Shown: positions 16,866 through 25,881, numbered from the stretch's first letter. The stretch: DNA of 64,000 nt from Xylanimonas protaetiae (GCF_004135385.1 NZ_CP035493.1:1550001-1614000), one strand, 5' to 3'. The notes: generated by a model from the letters alone, not told the origin. Translations and numbers: made by a program.

Positions 16866-19496
16866 TCATCGACCATGAGGGCGGCGAGCTGCGGCGGAGA
16901 CGCGCCCGTCCTGGGGCGCGTGACTCAGCACCGTGTCGAGCAACGTGACGGCCGCGGCCTTGTCGAGGGGCGAGTTGTAGTTCCCGCACTTGGGGGACTG
17001 CACACACGCGGGGCAGCCGTGGTCGCAGGGGCAGGCGGCGATGGCGTCACGCGTCGCGCGCAGCCACGTGGCGCCCAGCTCGTAGCCGCGTTCGGCGAAG
17101 CCCGCCCCGCCGGGGTAGGCGTCGTAGACGAACACGGTCGCCTCGCCCGTGTCCGGGTGCAGGTCGGTGGAGACGCCGCCCAGGTCCCAGCGGTCGCACG
17201 TGGCGAGCAGGGGCAGCAGGCCGATCGACGCGTGCTCCGCGGCGTGCAGCGCACCAGGCACGACGTCGGGGTCCAGCCCCGCCGCGCGCAGCACGAACGC
17301 GGGGACGGACCACCACACCGCCGTCGTCGCGAGCGAACGCTCGGGCAGGTCGAGCGGCTCGGTGCCGAGCACCTGCAGGTCGGGCAGCCGGCGCCGCTCG
17401 AAGCTGATGACCTGGCTCGTGACCTCGACCGGGCCGAGGCCCCAGGTGACCGGACCCCAGGCCCGGGAGCGTCTCGTGTCGGCGAGGGGGCGGGTCACCG
17501 TGCTGCCACCGGACGGGCCTGCCCCGTTCGTCGCGGCGTCGGGGCCACGGCCAGGGCCGGTGCGGGGACCGGCTGCATGCGCGTCGTCGTCGGCCGGCAG
17601 CGCCGGGTGCGGTTCCTCGATCGCGATCGTCATCACCTCGCGCGACCACGTCCCGTGGTCGACGTCCCGTCGCACGACGAGCGCGACCCGGTCGGTGAGG
17701 TCCAGGTGGTCGACCACGAACGTCGTGCCCTGGTGCACGTACACCGCGCCGTCGTGCACCTGCCCGTCCGCGGACCCGGCGTCGACCGTGCCGAGAAGGC
17801 GTCCCGTGGTCGCCTCGACCACGCGGACGGGCCGCCCGCCGGAGCCGCGCAGGTCCGCGAGCGATGCCGCGGGCTGAGCGTGCGTCCAGTACCAGCCCGA
17901 CGGCCGACGACGCAGCGCCCCGCCGTCGACGAGCTCGTCGAGCACCGCCCGCACGTGGTCCGGGTCGCCGAACCGGGCGAGGTCGTCCGCGCGCAGCGGC
18001 ACCTCCTGCGCAGCGACGCACAGCTGGGGGGCGAGCACGTACCGGTTGGACGGGTCGAACACGGTCGCCTCGAGCGGGGCGTCGAACACCGCCTCCGGGT
18101 GGGTCACGAGGTAGGTGTCGAGCGGATCCTCGCGGGCGACGAACGCGACCAGCCCGTCGGCGCCTGCGCGCCCCGCCCGCCCGGCCTGCTGCCACAGCGA
18201 CATGCGCGTGCCCGGCCAGCCGGCGATGAGCACGGCGTCCAGCCCGGAGATGTCGACGCCGAGCTCGAGCGCGTTCGTCGTCGCCAGGCCCAGCAGCGCC
18301 CCCGTGCGGATCGCCTGCTCCAGCTCGCGACGCTCCTCCGGCAGGTACCCGCCCCGGTAGGCGGCGATCCGCCGGGACAGGTCCGTCGACACCGGCCGCA
18401 GGTGGTCCCGCGTCGCCTGCGCCACCGACTCCGCGCCACGCCGCGACCGCGTGAACGCGAGGGTCCGCGCCCCGGCCGCGGCCAGGTCGGCGAGCAGGTC
18501 GGCCACCTCGGCCGTCGCGGACCGTCGCGGGTGCTCGCCCGCGCCGTCGGTGGTGACGACGGCGGTCTGCTCGGTCTCCTCGTGCGCGGCGTCGAGCGGG
18601 TCGGGCAGCGCCCACGGGTCCTCGGCGTCGGGGTCGGCCCGCGTGAACGCGAAGGACGCGATCTCCGGCGGCTGCCACAGCGCCACCGTCCGGCGTCCCG
18701 ACGGCGACGCGTCGTCGGTGACCGCCTCGACGTCGTCGGGACCGACGCCGAGCAGGCGGGCGGCGCTCGCGGCGGGCTCGGCCGACGTGGCGCTCGCGAC
18801 GACGAAGGTGAGGGAGCCGCCGCGGTGGTGCTCCACGAGCCGGGTCAGCCGCCGCAGCACCAGCGACACGTGCGCCCCGAACACCCCGCGGTACGTGTGC
18901 CCCTCGTCGACGACGACGTACCGCAGCGCCCGCAGGAACCGCGACCACCGCCGGTGGTTCGGCAGCAGCGAGAAGTGCAGGAAGTCGGGGTTGGTGAGGA
19001 CGACGTCGGCGTAGTCCTGCACCCAGCGCCGCTCGTCCGTGGGGGTGTCGCCGTCGCACGTGGTCACCCGCAGCGTGCGTCCGGCGTCGGACGGCATCGC
19101 CGCGAGCACGCGCTCGAGCGCGGCGAGCTGGTCCGCCGCGAGCGCCTTGGTGGGGGACAGGTAGAGCACGGTGCCGCGCTGCTGCGCCGGCAGGGTCCGC
19201 CCGACGGCGGTGAGGCCGGGGAGCCAGAACGCGAGCGACTTGCCGGACCCGGTGGACGTCGCGAGGGCGACGTGCCGTCCGGACCATGCGGCGGAGGCGG
19301 CGTCGGCCTGGTGCACCCAGGGTCGCGCGACGCCGAGCGTCTGGTATCCCGCGACCAGGGCGGGGTCGGCCCACGCGGGCCAGTCCGCGGTCACGCCCTC
19401 GCGGGCGGGGAGCGTCCGCACGTGGGTCAGCCGGTCCGCCCGCGCACCGCCCGCGAGGAGCACGTCGAGCAGCGGGTGGGGGGCGTCGTCGGACAC
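16866..19496 (-). CDS. DEAD/DEAH-box helicase with DUF1998 zinc-binding C-terminus
   Basis: An 876-residue superfamily 2 helicase of the Rv3649/MrfA/Hrq1 type. Motif I is LATSTGSGKSLAFWLPGL, motif II VVDEGHTYRGVFGAH, and the C-terminal helicase domain shows LGVDISGLDAVLIAGWPGT and QQAGRAGR. A DUF1998 domain ends with four clustered cysteines (ACPCDHGCPACVQSPKCGNYN), likely a zinc site. MrfA, the Bacillus relative, repairs mitomycin damage; a repair role here is inferred. It is convergent with the pilus operon, as in mycobacteria. The GTG at 19496 gives the expected N-terminus; a Gly/Pro-rich insertion lies near residue 650. Confidence 0.9.
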   Translation of the reverse strand: MSDDAPHPLLDVLLAGGARADRLTHVRTLPAREGVTADWPAWADPALVAGYQTLGVARPWVHQADAASAAWSGRHVALATSTGSGKSLAFWLPGLTAVGRTLPAQQRGTVLYLSPTKALAADQLAALERVLAAMPSDAGRTLRVTTCDGDTPTDERRWVQDYADVVLTNPDFLHFSLLPNHRRWSRFLRALRYVVVDEGHTYRGVFGAHVSLVLRRLTRLVEHHRGGSLTFVVASATSAEPAASAARLLGVGPDDVEAVTDDASPSGRRTVALWQPPEIASFAFTRADPDAEDPWALPDPLDAAHEETEQTAVVTTDGAGEHPRRSATAEVADLLADLAAAGARTLAFTRSRRGAESVAQATRDHLRPVSTDLSRRIAAYRGGYLPEERRELEQAIRTGALLGLATTNALELGVDISGLDAVLIAGWPGTRMSLWQQAGRAGRAGADGLVAFVAREDPLDTYLVTHPEAVFDAPLEATVFDPSNRYVLAPQLCVAAQEVPLRADDLARFGDPDHVRAVLDELVDGGALRRRPSGWYWTHAQPAASLADLRGSGGRPVRVVEATTGRLLGTVDAGSADGQVHDGAVYVHQGTTFVVDHLDLTDRVALVVRRDVDHGTWSREVMTIAIEEPHPALPADDDAHAAGPRTGPGRGPDAATNGAGPSGGSTVTRPLADTRRSRAWGPVTWGLGPVEVTSQVISFERRRLPDLQVLGTEPLDLPERSLATTAVWWSVPAFVLRAAGLDPDVVPGALHAAEHASIGLLPLLATCDRWDLGGVSTDLHPDTGEATVFVYDAYPGGAGFAERGYELGATWLRATRDAIAACPCDHGCPACVQSPKCGNYNSPLDKAAAVTLLDTVLSHAPQDGRVSAAARRPHGR

Positions 19497-19531
19497 GGGG
19501 CCATCCTCGCAGGACCACCGACCCTGGTGGA

Positions 19532-19556
19532 GTGTCCGATCGTCGGACACGATCGG
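19532..19556. promoter_or_regulatory. two interlocked palindromes between helicase and SRPBCC genes
   Basis: GTGTCCGA-TCG-TCGGACAC (19532-19550) is a perfect 8-bp dyad. Its right half also belongs to a second dyad, CCGATCG-N7-CGATCGG (19536-19556). Only one fits the DNA as a cruciform at a time. The site lies in the 63-bp gap between divergent genes, where an operator would be expected. Confidence 0.5.
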
Positions 19557-19559
19557 GGG

Positions 19560-20207
19560 ATGGCTCGCACCTCTCAGACCTGCCCGGTCCGCCGGAGCGT
19601 ACGCGCCCTCGTCGTCGCGGGCGTCGTCGTCGGGGCCGCGCTGCTCACGCGGCGCATGACCCAGACGTGGGGCACCCTGGCCGGTGAGGCCGACACCGCC
19701 CTGCCGGGGGACGACCTGCTGCCGGACGCTCGGGTGGTCGCCACGCGGGGCATCGGCGTCGACGCCCCGCCGCGCGACGTGTGGCCCTGGCTCGTGCAGC
19801 TGGGTTACTGCCGCGGGGGCTTCTACTCCTACGACGCGCTCGAGCGGATGATCGGCCTCGACATCCACAGCGCGGACACCGTCGAGGACCGCTGGCAGGA
19901 CCTCGCCGTCGGCGACCCGGTGCTGCTCGCCGACGGTGTCGTGCTCCAGGTGGCGGACCTCGAGCAGGACCGGCATCTGGTGCTCCGGGGGTCCGACGAG
20001 CTCCCGGGCGCGGGTGCGGCGCCCTACGACTTCACGTGGTCGTTCGTGCTTCGTCGCGTCGGCACGGGCACCCGCCTGCTGGTCCGCGAGCGGTATGTGC
20101 CGCACGGGCCAGGATCACGCGCGCTCGTCGAGGCGGTGCAGCCGGTCAGCTTCCTGATGACGCAGCGGATGCTGCGCGGTGTTCGCGATCGCGCCGAGCG
20201 GCGCTGA
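19560..20207 (+). CDS. SRPBCC-family protein with N-terminal membrane anchor
   Basis: A 215-residue protein with a basic N-terminus and one hydrophobic segment (VRALVVAGVVVGAALLT), then a domain of the SRPBCC/polyketide-cyclase type (PRDVWPWLVQLGYCRGGFYSYDALERMIG, later YDFTWSFVLRRVGTGTRLLVRERY). The family binds hydrophobic ligands in a large cavity; no enzyme activity can be predicted. It is divergent from the helicase gene, and a hairpin follows at 20276-20294. Confidence 0.75.
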   Translation: MARTSQTCPVRRSVRALVVAGVVVGAALLTRRMTQTWGTLAGEADTALPGDDLLPDARVVATRGIGVDAPPRDVWPWLVQLGYCRGGFYSYDALERMIGLDIHSADTVEDRWQDLAVGDPVLLADGVVLQVADLEQDRHLVLRGSDELPGAGAAPYDFTWSFVLRRVGTGTRLLVRERYVPHGPGSRALVEAVQPVSFLMTQRMLRGVRDRAERR

Positions 20208-20275
20208 CACGGGGCACCGCGCACACGGACCGGTGCTGACACCGGCTGCGTCCGCGCCCCGGTGCGCGCGGCGGT

Positions 20276-20294
20276 CCGGCACCTGGGGTGCCGG
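20276..20294. terminator. hairpin between convergent SRPBCC and aminopeptidase genes
   Basis: The perfect inverted repeat CCGGCACC-TGG-GGTGCCGG lies between two convergent stop codons and could act on both transcripts. Confidence 0.5.
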
Positions 20295-20306
20295 TCAAGG
20301 GGCGCG

Positions 20307-21614
20307 TCAGGCCCGGTCCGCGGCGTCCGCTGCCCGCAGCACCGCCGCCATCGCCCGTGACAGGTACCAGGGGTCGACGACGGCGGTCAGCTCGCGCGCC
20401 GAGTGCATCGACAGGATCGGGACCCCGACGTCGACGGTCCGGATCCCGAGGCGGGTCGCGGTGATGGGCCCGATGGTCGAGCCGCAGGGGATCGCGTTGT
20501 TGGACACGAACTCCTGGGAGGGCACGCCCGCCGCGGCGCAGGCGGCGGCCCAGCGGGCGGCCCCGTGCGCGTCGGTCGAGTAGCGCTGGTTGGCGTTGAT
20601 CTTGAGGATCGGGCCGCCGCCGACGCGCGGCTGGTTGGCGGGGTCGTGCCGCTCGGGGTAGTTGGGGTGCACGCCGTGGCCGACGTCGGAGGAGACGTGG
20701 AAGGATGCGGCGAACGCCCGCCCGCGCTCGTCGGCCGTGGCGCCGAGCGCCGCGCAGACGCGCGTGAGCACGTCCTGCAGGAGCGGCCCGGCGGCCCCGG
20801 AGCGCGACTCGGACCCGATCTCCTCGTGGTCGAACGCGGCGACGACGGCGATCGTCCCGGTCGGCGTGCCGAGGGACAGCAGCGCGGTGAGCGCCGCGTG
20901 CGTCGAGAGCAGGTTGTCCAGCCGTCCGGAGGCCCAGAGCGCCCCGCCCGCCCCGAACGCCCGCGGTGCCTGCGTGTCTGCGACGACGACGTCGTACCCG
21001 CCGATGGCCGCCGGGTCGACGCCGGCGGGCGCGAGCGCGGCGAGCAGGTCGGCGTCGTCGACCGAGCCCAGCCCCCACACGGGCTGCGTGTGGCGCTGCT
21101 TGTCGAGCGTGAGGCCGTCGTTGGCCGACCGGTCGAGGTGGATCGCGAGCTGCGGCAGCCGCAGCAGCGGCCCGGTGCGCACCAGGTGCTCGGTGCCGTC
21201 GAGCAGCACGAGCCGCCCGGCGAGCTCGAGCTCACGGTCGAGCCACGAGTTGAGCAGCGGCCCGCCGTACACCTCGACGCCCGCCTGCCAGAAGCCGTGG
21301 CCGCCCGTCGTCGGGCGCGGCTTGAGCTTGAAGCCGGGGGAGTCGGTGTGCGTGCCGAGGATCGTGAACGGCGTCGTCGCCGCGGCGTCGTCGGGGAGCG
21401 CGAACGCCACCGCCGACCCGTCGCGGACGACGACGTAGCGGCCGCCCGGCACCACGGGCCAGGCATCGGTCTCCGCCAACGTCGTGAACCCCGCCGCGAC
21501 GGCCCGGCGGGCGATCTCCGCGGCGGCGTGGAACGACGACGGCGACGCCTGGACGAACACCCCCAGGTCCTCGGTGTGGGCTCGGGCCTCGGCGGGGACG
21601 GGGGTGCTGGGCAT
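20307..21614 (-). CDS. M18 family aminopeptidase
   Basis: A 435-residue cytoplasmic zinc aminopeptidase of the aspartyl aminopeptidase family, cutting N-terminal residues (often Asp/Glu) from peptides. Metal-binding motifs are intact: GTHTDSPGFKLKP (His and Asp), AAFDHEEIGSES (Glu pair) and SSDVGHGVHPNY, with SMHSARELTA at the C-terminus. Length is as expected for bacterial M18 enzymes. The ATG at 21614 is chosen because the conserved region begins soon after it. The gene stands alone. Confidence 0.92.
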   Translation of the reverse strand: MPSTPVPAEARAHTEDLGVFVQASPSSFHAAAEIARRAVAAGFTTLAETDAWPVVPGGRYVVVRDGSAVAFALPDDAAATTPFTILGTHTDSPGFKLKPRPTTGGHGFWQAGVEVYGGPLLNSWLDRELELAGRLVLLDGTEHLVRTGPLLRLPQLAIHLDRSANDGLTLDKQRHTQPVWGLGSVDDADLLAALAPAGVDPAAIGGYDVVVADTQAPRAFGAGGALWASGRLDNLLSTHAALTALLSLGTPTGTIAVVAAFDHEEIGSESRSGAAGPLLQDVLTRVCAALGATADERGRAFAASFHVSSDVGHGVHPNYPERHDPANQPRVGGGPILKINANQRYSTDAHGAARWAAACAAAGVPSQEFVSNNAIPCGSTIGPITATRLGIRTVDVGVPILSMHSARELTAVVDPWYLSRAMAAVLRAADAADRA

Positions 21615-21755
21615 GCCTGCAGTCTTGCACCCGGTCGTGGCGACGGTCAGCCCGCTGCGGGACCGTGAGGTCCTCGGCCTGCCGCGCGCCCCCTCTCCTC
21701 GCCCATCCAACGCTCGGGCGCCGGGAATGGTTGGGTGGGACGGTCAGGGGGCCCT

Positions 21756-21771
21756 CGTGACGACCGTCACA
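21756..21771. promoter_or_regulatory. CRP/GlxR-type palindrome over the hppA -35 region
   Basis: The sequence cGTGAcgaccgTCACa has intact GTGA and TCAC half-sites with a 6-bp spacer, and the same outer-base deviation as the site near acs. It overlaps the likely -35 of hppA, so binding would be expected to repress. Confidence 0.5.
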
Positions 21772-21778
21772 TTGTGGG

Positions 21779-21784
21779 TACACT
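21779..21784 (+). promoter_or_regulatory. hppA -10 box
   Basis: TACACT lies 17 bases after a weak GTGAC-containing -35 and about 75 bases before the hppA ATG. A GGAGG ribosome-binding site follows at 21849-21853. Confidence 0.55.
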
Positions 21785-21858
21785 CCCCGCATCCCGCCGT
21801 CAACGGCGCCGGCGGGGCCTTTCCCGCCTCAGCCACGGGGCGTCGTCAAGGAGGACGG

Positions 21859-24174
21859 ATGCTTGAGCTCGGAACCGGGAGCATCGCGATCGTCGCGGTG
21901 ATCGCCGTGATCGCGCTGGCCGCGCTGGCCTGCGCCTTTGTGCTGCGGCGGCAGGTTCTCGCCGCCGACGAGGGCACGCCCTCGATGCGGGAGATCGCCA
22001 AGGCGGTGCAGGAGGGCGCGGCCGCCTACCTCAACCGTCAGTTCCGCACCCTGGCCCTGTTCGCGGTGGTCGTGTTCGCGCTGCTGTTCCTGCTGCCGGG
22101 CGACGGCGGCGTGCGGCTCGGGCGCTCGATCGCCTTCCTCGTCGGCGCGGCCTTCTCCGCCGCGATCGGCTACCTGGGCATGTGGCTGGCGGTGCGGGCC
22201 AACGTGCGCGTCGCGGCGGCGGCCGCGCAGCGCGGCGGGCGCAACGAGGGCGCGCGCATCGCGTTCCGCACGGGCGGCGTCGTCGGCATGTCCGTGGTGG
22301 GCCTGGGCCTGCTGGGCGCCGCGCTGGTGGTGCTCGTGTACCGCGAGAACGCGCCCGTCGTGCTGGAGGGCTTCGGCTTCGGCGCCGCGCTGCTCGCCAT
22401 GTTCATGCGTGTCGGCGGCGGCATCTTCACCAAGGCGGCCGACGTCGGCGCCGACCTCGTGGGCAAGGTCGAGAAGGGCATCCCCGAGGACGACCCGCGC
22501 AACGCCGCCACCATCGCCGACAACGTGGGCGACAACGTCGGCGACTGCGCCGGCATGGCCGCGGACCTCTTCGAGTCCTACGCCGTGACCCTCGTCGCCG
22601 CGCTCATCCTTGGCAAGGCCGCGATGGGCGAGCGGGGCATGGTGTTCCCGCTCATGGTCACCGCGATCGGCGCGTTCGTCGCCCTGCTGGGCGTGCTCGT
22701 CACGCGCGTGCGCGGCAACGAGAACGGCCTCAAGGCGATCAACCGCGGCTTCTACCTCTCGGCCGCCGCCGGCGCGGTGCTCTCGGCGATCGCGGCCTAC
22801 GTCTACCTGCCGGGGTCGTTCGACCAGCTCAACGGCACCGCCGAGCTGGGCGAGATGAACGCGATCTCCGCAGACCCGCGCCTCGACGCGGCCCTCGCCG
22901 TCGTCATCGGCGTCGTGCTCGCGGGCGTGATCCTGTGGATCACGGGCTACTTCACGGGCACGACGTCGAAGCCGACGCTGCACGTGGCGGCCACGTCCCG
23001 GACCGGTGCGGCCACCGTGGTGCTCTCGGGCATCGGCGTGGGCTTCGAGTCGGCCGTGTACACCGCGGGCATCATCGCGGCGGCGATCTGCGCGGCGTTC
23101 CTGCTCGCGGGCGGCTCGGTGTGGCTCGCGCTGTTCCTCATCGCGCTGGCGGGCTGCGGCCTGCTGACGACCGTGGGCGTCATCGTCGCCATGGACACCT
23201 TCGGGCCCGTGTCCGACAACGCGCAGGGCATCGCCGAGATGTCCGGCGACGTCGACGAGGAGGGCGCCAAGGCCCTCACCGACCTCGACGCCGTCGGCAA
23301 CACCACGAAGGCCATCACCAAGGGCATCGCCATCGCGACGGCGGTGCTCGCCGCGACCGCGCTCTTCGGCTCGTACGCCGACGCCGTGGAGCGCGCGCTG
23401 GGCGAGGTCGGCCACCGCGGCAGCGGCCTGGTCAACGCCATGCTGAGCTTCGAGATCATCTCGCCCGTCACGCTCGTCGGCGTCATCCTGGGCGCGGCGA
23501 CGGTGTTCCTGTTCAGCGGTCTCGCGGTCGACGCCGTGACGCGCGCCGCGGGCGCGATCGTCTACGAGGTGCGCCGCCAGTTCCGCGAGCACCCCGGGAT
23601 CATGACGTACGAGGAGCGGCCCGAGTACGGCAAGGTCGTCGACATCTGCACCCGGGACTCGCTGCGCGAGCTCGCCACCCCCGGCCTGCTCGCGGCCTTC
23701 GCGCCCATCGCCGTCGGTTTCGGCCTCGGCGTCGGGCCGCTCGCCGGGTTCCTCGCCGGCGCCATCGGCGCGGGCGTCCTCATGGCGATCTTCCTGGCCA
23801 ACTCGGGCGGCGCCTGGGACAACGCGAAGAAGATCGTCGAGGACGGCGCGCACGGCGGCAAGGGTTCCGAGGCGCACGCCGCGACCGTCATCGGCGACAC
23901 CGTCGGCGACCCGTTCAAGGACACCGCGGGCCCCGCGATCAACCCGCTCATCAAGGTCATGAACCTGGTCGCGGTGCTCATCGCACCCGCCGTCGTCGCC
24001 ATGTCCGTCCCCGACGACGCCAACCACTGGCTGCGCATCGGCCTGGCCTGCGTGGCCGCGGCCATCGCGTTCGGCGCGGTCATCGCGAGCCGCCTGCGCG
24101 CGGCCCGCGCCGACCAGGAGTCCGTCGCGGCCGCCGAGGCGGAGGCCGAGGCCGCGGCAGCCCTGCGCGGCTGA
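21859..24174 (+). CDS. hppA: K+-independent H+-pumping membrane pyrophosphatase
   Basis: A 771-residue, roughly 16-helix protein that couples pyrophosphate hydrolysis to proton export. Hallmarks are DVGADLVGKVEKGIPEDDPRN with its substrate-binding acids, NVGDNVGDCAGMAADLFESY, and the C-terminal DNAKKIVEDG and GDTVGDPFKDTAGPA motifs. The diagnostic segment VGNTTKAITKG has Lys where K+-dependent enzymes have Ala, so this is the potassium-independent class. AAGGAGG lies just upstream. Synthetases such as acs and the biosynthetic enzymes of this region make pyrophosphate that the pump would recover as proton gradient. Confidence 0.96.
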   Translation: MLELGTGSIAIVAVIAVIALAALACAFVLRRQVLAADEGTPSMREIAKAVQEGAAAYLNRQFRTLALFAVVVFALLFLLPGDGGVRLGRSIAFLVGAAFSAAIGYLGMWLAVRANVRVAAAAAQRGGRNEGARIAFRTGGVVGMSVVGLGLLGAALVVLVYRENAPVVLEGFGFGAALLAMFMRVGGGIFTKAADVGADLVGKVEKGIPEDDPRNAATIADNVGDNVGDCAGMAADLFESYAVTLVAALILGKAAMGERGMVFPLMVTAIGAFVALLGVLVTRVRGNENGLKAINRGFYLSAAAGAVLSAIAAYVYLPGSFDQLNGTAELGEMNAISADPRLDAALAVVIGVVLAGVILWITGYFTGTTSKPTLHVAATSRTGAATVVLSGIGVGFESAVYTAGIIAAAICAAFLLAGGSVWLALFLIALAGCGLLTTVGVIVAMDTFGPVSDNAQGIAEMSGDVDEEGAKALTDLDAVGNTTKAITKGIAIATAVLAATALFGSYADAVERALGEVGHRGSGLVNAMLSFEIISPVTLVGVILGAATVFLFSGLAVDAVTRAAGAIVYEVRRQFREHPGIMTYEERPEYGKVVDICTRDSLRELATPGLLAAFAPIAVGFGLGVGPLAGFLAGAIGAGVLMAIFLANSGGAWDNAKKIVEDGAHGGKGSEAHAATVIGDTVGDPFKDTAGPAINPLIKVMNLVAVLIAPAVVAMSVPDDANHWLRIGLACVAAAIAFGAVIASRLRAARADQESVAAAEAEAEAAAALRG

Positions 24175-24183
24175 CCCTGCACG

Positions 24184-24222
24184 CGACGAAGCCCGGGGCG
24201 TGGTGAGCCCCGGGCTTCGTCG
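24184..24222 (+). terminator. hppA terminator hairpin
   Basis: A 16-bp perfect stem (24184-24199 with 24207-24222) with a 7-base loop starts nine bases after the hppA stop and precedes the convergent DinB-like gene. Confidence 0.8.
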
Positions 24223-24273
24223 TCTGAACGGGTCTGGTCTGAACGGGTGGTCTGGGGTCGCGCGGGTGCGGCC

Positions 24274-24816
24274 TCAGAGGCCGGTGCGGCCGTCGATGCA
24301 CTCGCGCAGCAGGTCCACGTGGCCCATGTGACGGGCGTACTCCTCGACCATGTGGATGAGGATGTCGCGCACCTCGACGGTGCCGTCCTGGTAGGGGACC
24401 TCCCGGTCCATGTCGAGCGACCAGAACACGTCGTCGGACGCGTCGACCGCCTGGTGCCACTCACCCCAGGCCTCGGTCACGCACGCGTCCGTGGGCAGCG
24501 CGGCGTCGAAGTCGTGGTCCGGCACGCCCGGCAGCTCGAACGGCCCCGGCGTCTGCTGCCCGTTCAGCACCCGCTGGAACCAGTGGTGCTCGACGTCGGC
24601 GAGGTGCCGCACGATCCCCAGCAGCGACAGCGACGACGGCGGCACCGAGCGGCGGGCGAGCTGCGCGGAGTCGAGACCCTCGCACTTCATCACCAAGGTC
24701 ATCCGGTAGCGGCACAGGTACTCCCACACCGTCTCCTTCTCGCCCACGGGCTCGGCGCCGGTGGTGCGAGGGTCGTGCTCAGGGTCGACCCACAGGCCAG
24801 TCGTCACGGACGTCAC
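24274..24816 (-). CDS. DinB/DUF664-family protein
   Basis: A 180-residue four-helix-bundle protein of the DinB superfamily, DUF664 branch. In actinobacteria these are often mycothiol-dependent metal enzymes. Likely metal ligands are in LLGIVRHLADVEHHWFQRVL and HMVEEYARHMGHVDLLRE (His-x3-His). The GTG at 24816 is taken as start; a second GTG three codons inside (24807) is equally possible. With mshD in the same window a mycothiol cofactor is plausible, but the reaction is unknown. Confidence 0.8.
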   Translation of the reverse strand: MTSVTTGLWVDPEHDPRTTGAEPVGEKETVWEYLCRYRMTLVMKCEGLDSAQLARRSVPPSSLSLLGIVRHLADVEHHWFQRVLNGQQTPGPFELPGVPDHDFDAALPTDACVTEAWGEWHQAVDASDDVFWSLDMDREVPYQDGTVEVRDILIHMVEEYARHMGHVDLLRECIDGRTGL

Positions 24817-24898
24817 GCGCGGAGAATCGCGCCTCGAGCCCCTCCGGTCAAGCAGGCGGCCACGAGTAGGGGACTTCATCCGCAGCCGGTGGCCGCGC

Positions 24899-24904
24899 TA
24901 CCCT
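24899..24904 (+). promoter_or_regulatory. -10 box of the membrane-anchored surface protein gene (leaderless)
   Basis: TACCCT lies eight bases before the ATG at 24913. Confidence 0.5.
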
Positions 24905-24912
24905 TCCCGGCC

Positions 24913-25881
24913 ATGAGTGGAACTGCGACGTCGCCCGCGTCCGGGGGGCGTACGCGTCGCAGCGTGCGACGGCCTCAGGCGTCGCAGTGGACCCCCGTGT
25001 CGGACCCCGCGGACGACGCCGCGACCAGCGTGGATGCAGCCCGACCCGCGCCCGCGCCGGGCGGGCCGTTCTCGTTCCGCGACTTCCTGGGACCGGTGCG
25101 AGCGGGCTCGCCGAGCGAGCCCGCAGCCGTCTCCCCAGCCGCCATGGCAGGTGCGCCGGCTCTCGGACGTGCGGACGCCGTCGCGCCGTTCGGGGCGGCG
25201 TCCGACTCGCCCTTCCCGACGACGGTGGAAGCGCCTCCGGAACGCCCCGCCGCCTCGCTGCCCGACGCGCCGCAGCAGCGGCCCGCCTCCCCGTTCCGTC
25301 CCGTGTCGGCCTCGCCCTTCGGCCCGGTGCCCGGCGCCCCTGCCGCCGACGCACCCGGTCCGGAACCGGCCCCCTCCGCGCCGAAGCGCGCCCCCCGGCG
25401 TCGCCTCGCCGTCCCGCGCCTGCTGGACCGCCGTCTCGCCCTGGTCGCGGCCGTCGTCGTCGGCCTGGCCGCGGGTGTCGGCGCGAACGCGGTCAGCGGC
25501 CTGGTGCGGGAGGCCGGGGCCACGTCCGACGTGCCCCCGCCCACGCCGCAGCAGTGCGCGGCCATCCAGGCCGCCTGGACCAACGCGGCCGCGAGCCAGG
25601 TGGGCATGACGGCGGACGACCCTGCCTCCCTGCGCACCGGCTTCCTGGGCGCGCGCGACGCGCTCGACGGCGTCGTCGCACCGTCCGGAGCGGCCGCGGA
25701 CTGGGACCTCGTCGCGACCTACCTGGGCACGGTGGCCGCGGCGGTCGAGCCCGTCGACCCGGCCGACGGCGCAGCGGTCACCGCGGCCGTCGGCACGGCG
25801 CTCGCGGGCCTGGACACGCCGGCCGTGACGGCCGCGTCCGCCCGCGTGACCGCGTACCTCAAGAGCGGGTGCACGGGCTGA
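24913..25881 (+). CDS. Pro-rich membrane-anchored protein with a paired-Cys extracellular domain
   Basis: A 322-residue protein of unknown function. Residues 1-165 are hydrophilic and Pro/Ala-rich with repeated SPF motifs (SDSPFPTT, ASPFRPVSASPFGPV). A basic patch (KRAPRRRLAVPRLLDRR) precedes one membrane helix near residues 175-195. The outer part begins at QQCAAIQAAW and runs about 105 residues to KSGCTG, with one Cys at each end. This domain is clearly homologous to that of the next gene, 75 bp downstream. The topology suggests the Pro-rich tail is inside and the Cys domain outside. I recognise no named family. Confidence 0.7.
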   Translation: MSGTATSPASGGRTRRSVRRPQASQWTPVSDPADDAATSVDAARPAPAPGGPFSFRDFLGPVRAGSPSEPAAVSPAAMAGAPALGRADAVAPFGAASDSPFPTTVEAPPERPAASLPDAPQQRPASPFRPVSASPFGPVPGAPAADAPGPEPAPSAPKRAPRRRLAVPRLLDRRLALVAAVVVGLAAGVGANAVSGLVREAGATSDVPPPTPQQCAAIQAAWTNAAASQVGMTADDPASLRTGFLGARDALDGVVAPSGAAADWDLVATYLGTVAAAVEPVDPADGAAVTAAVGTALAGLDTPAVTAASARVTAYLKSGCTG

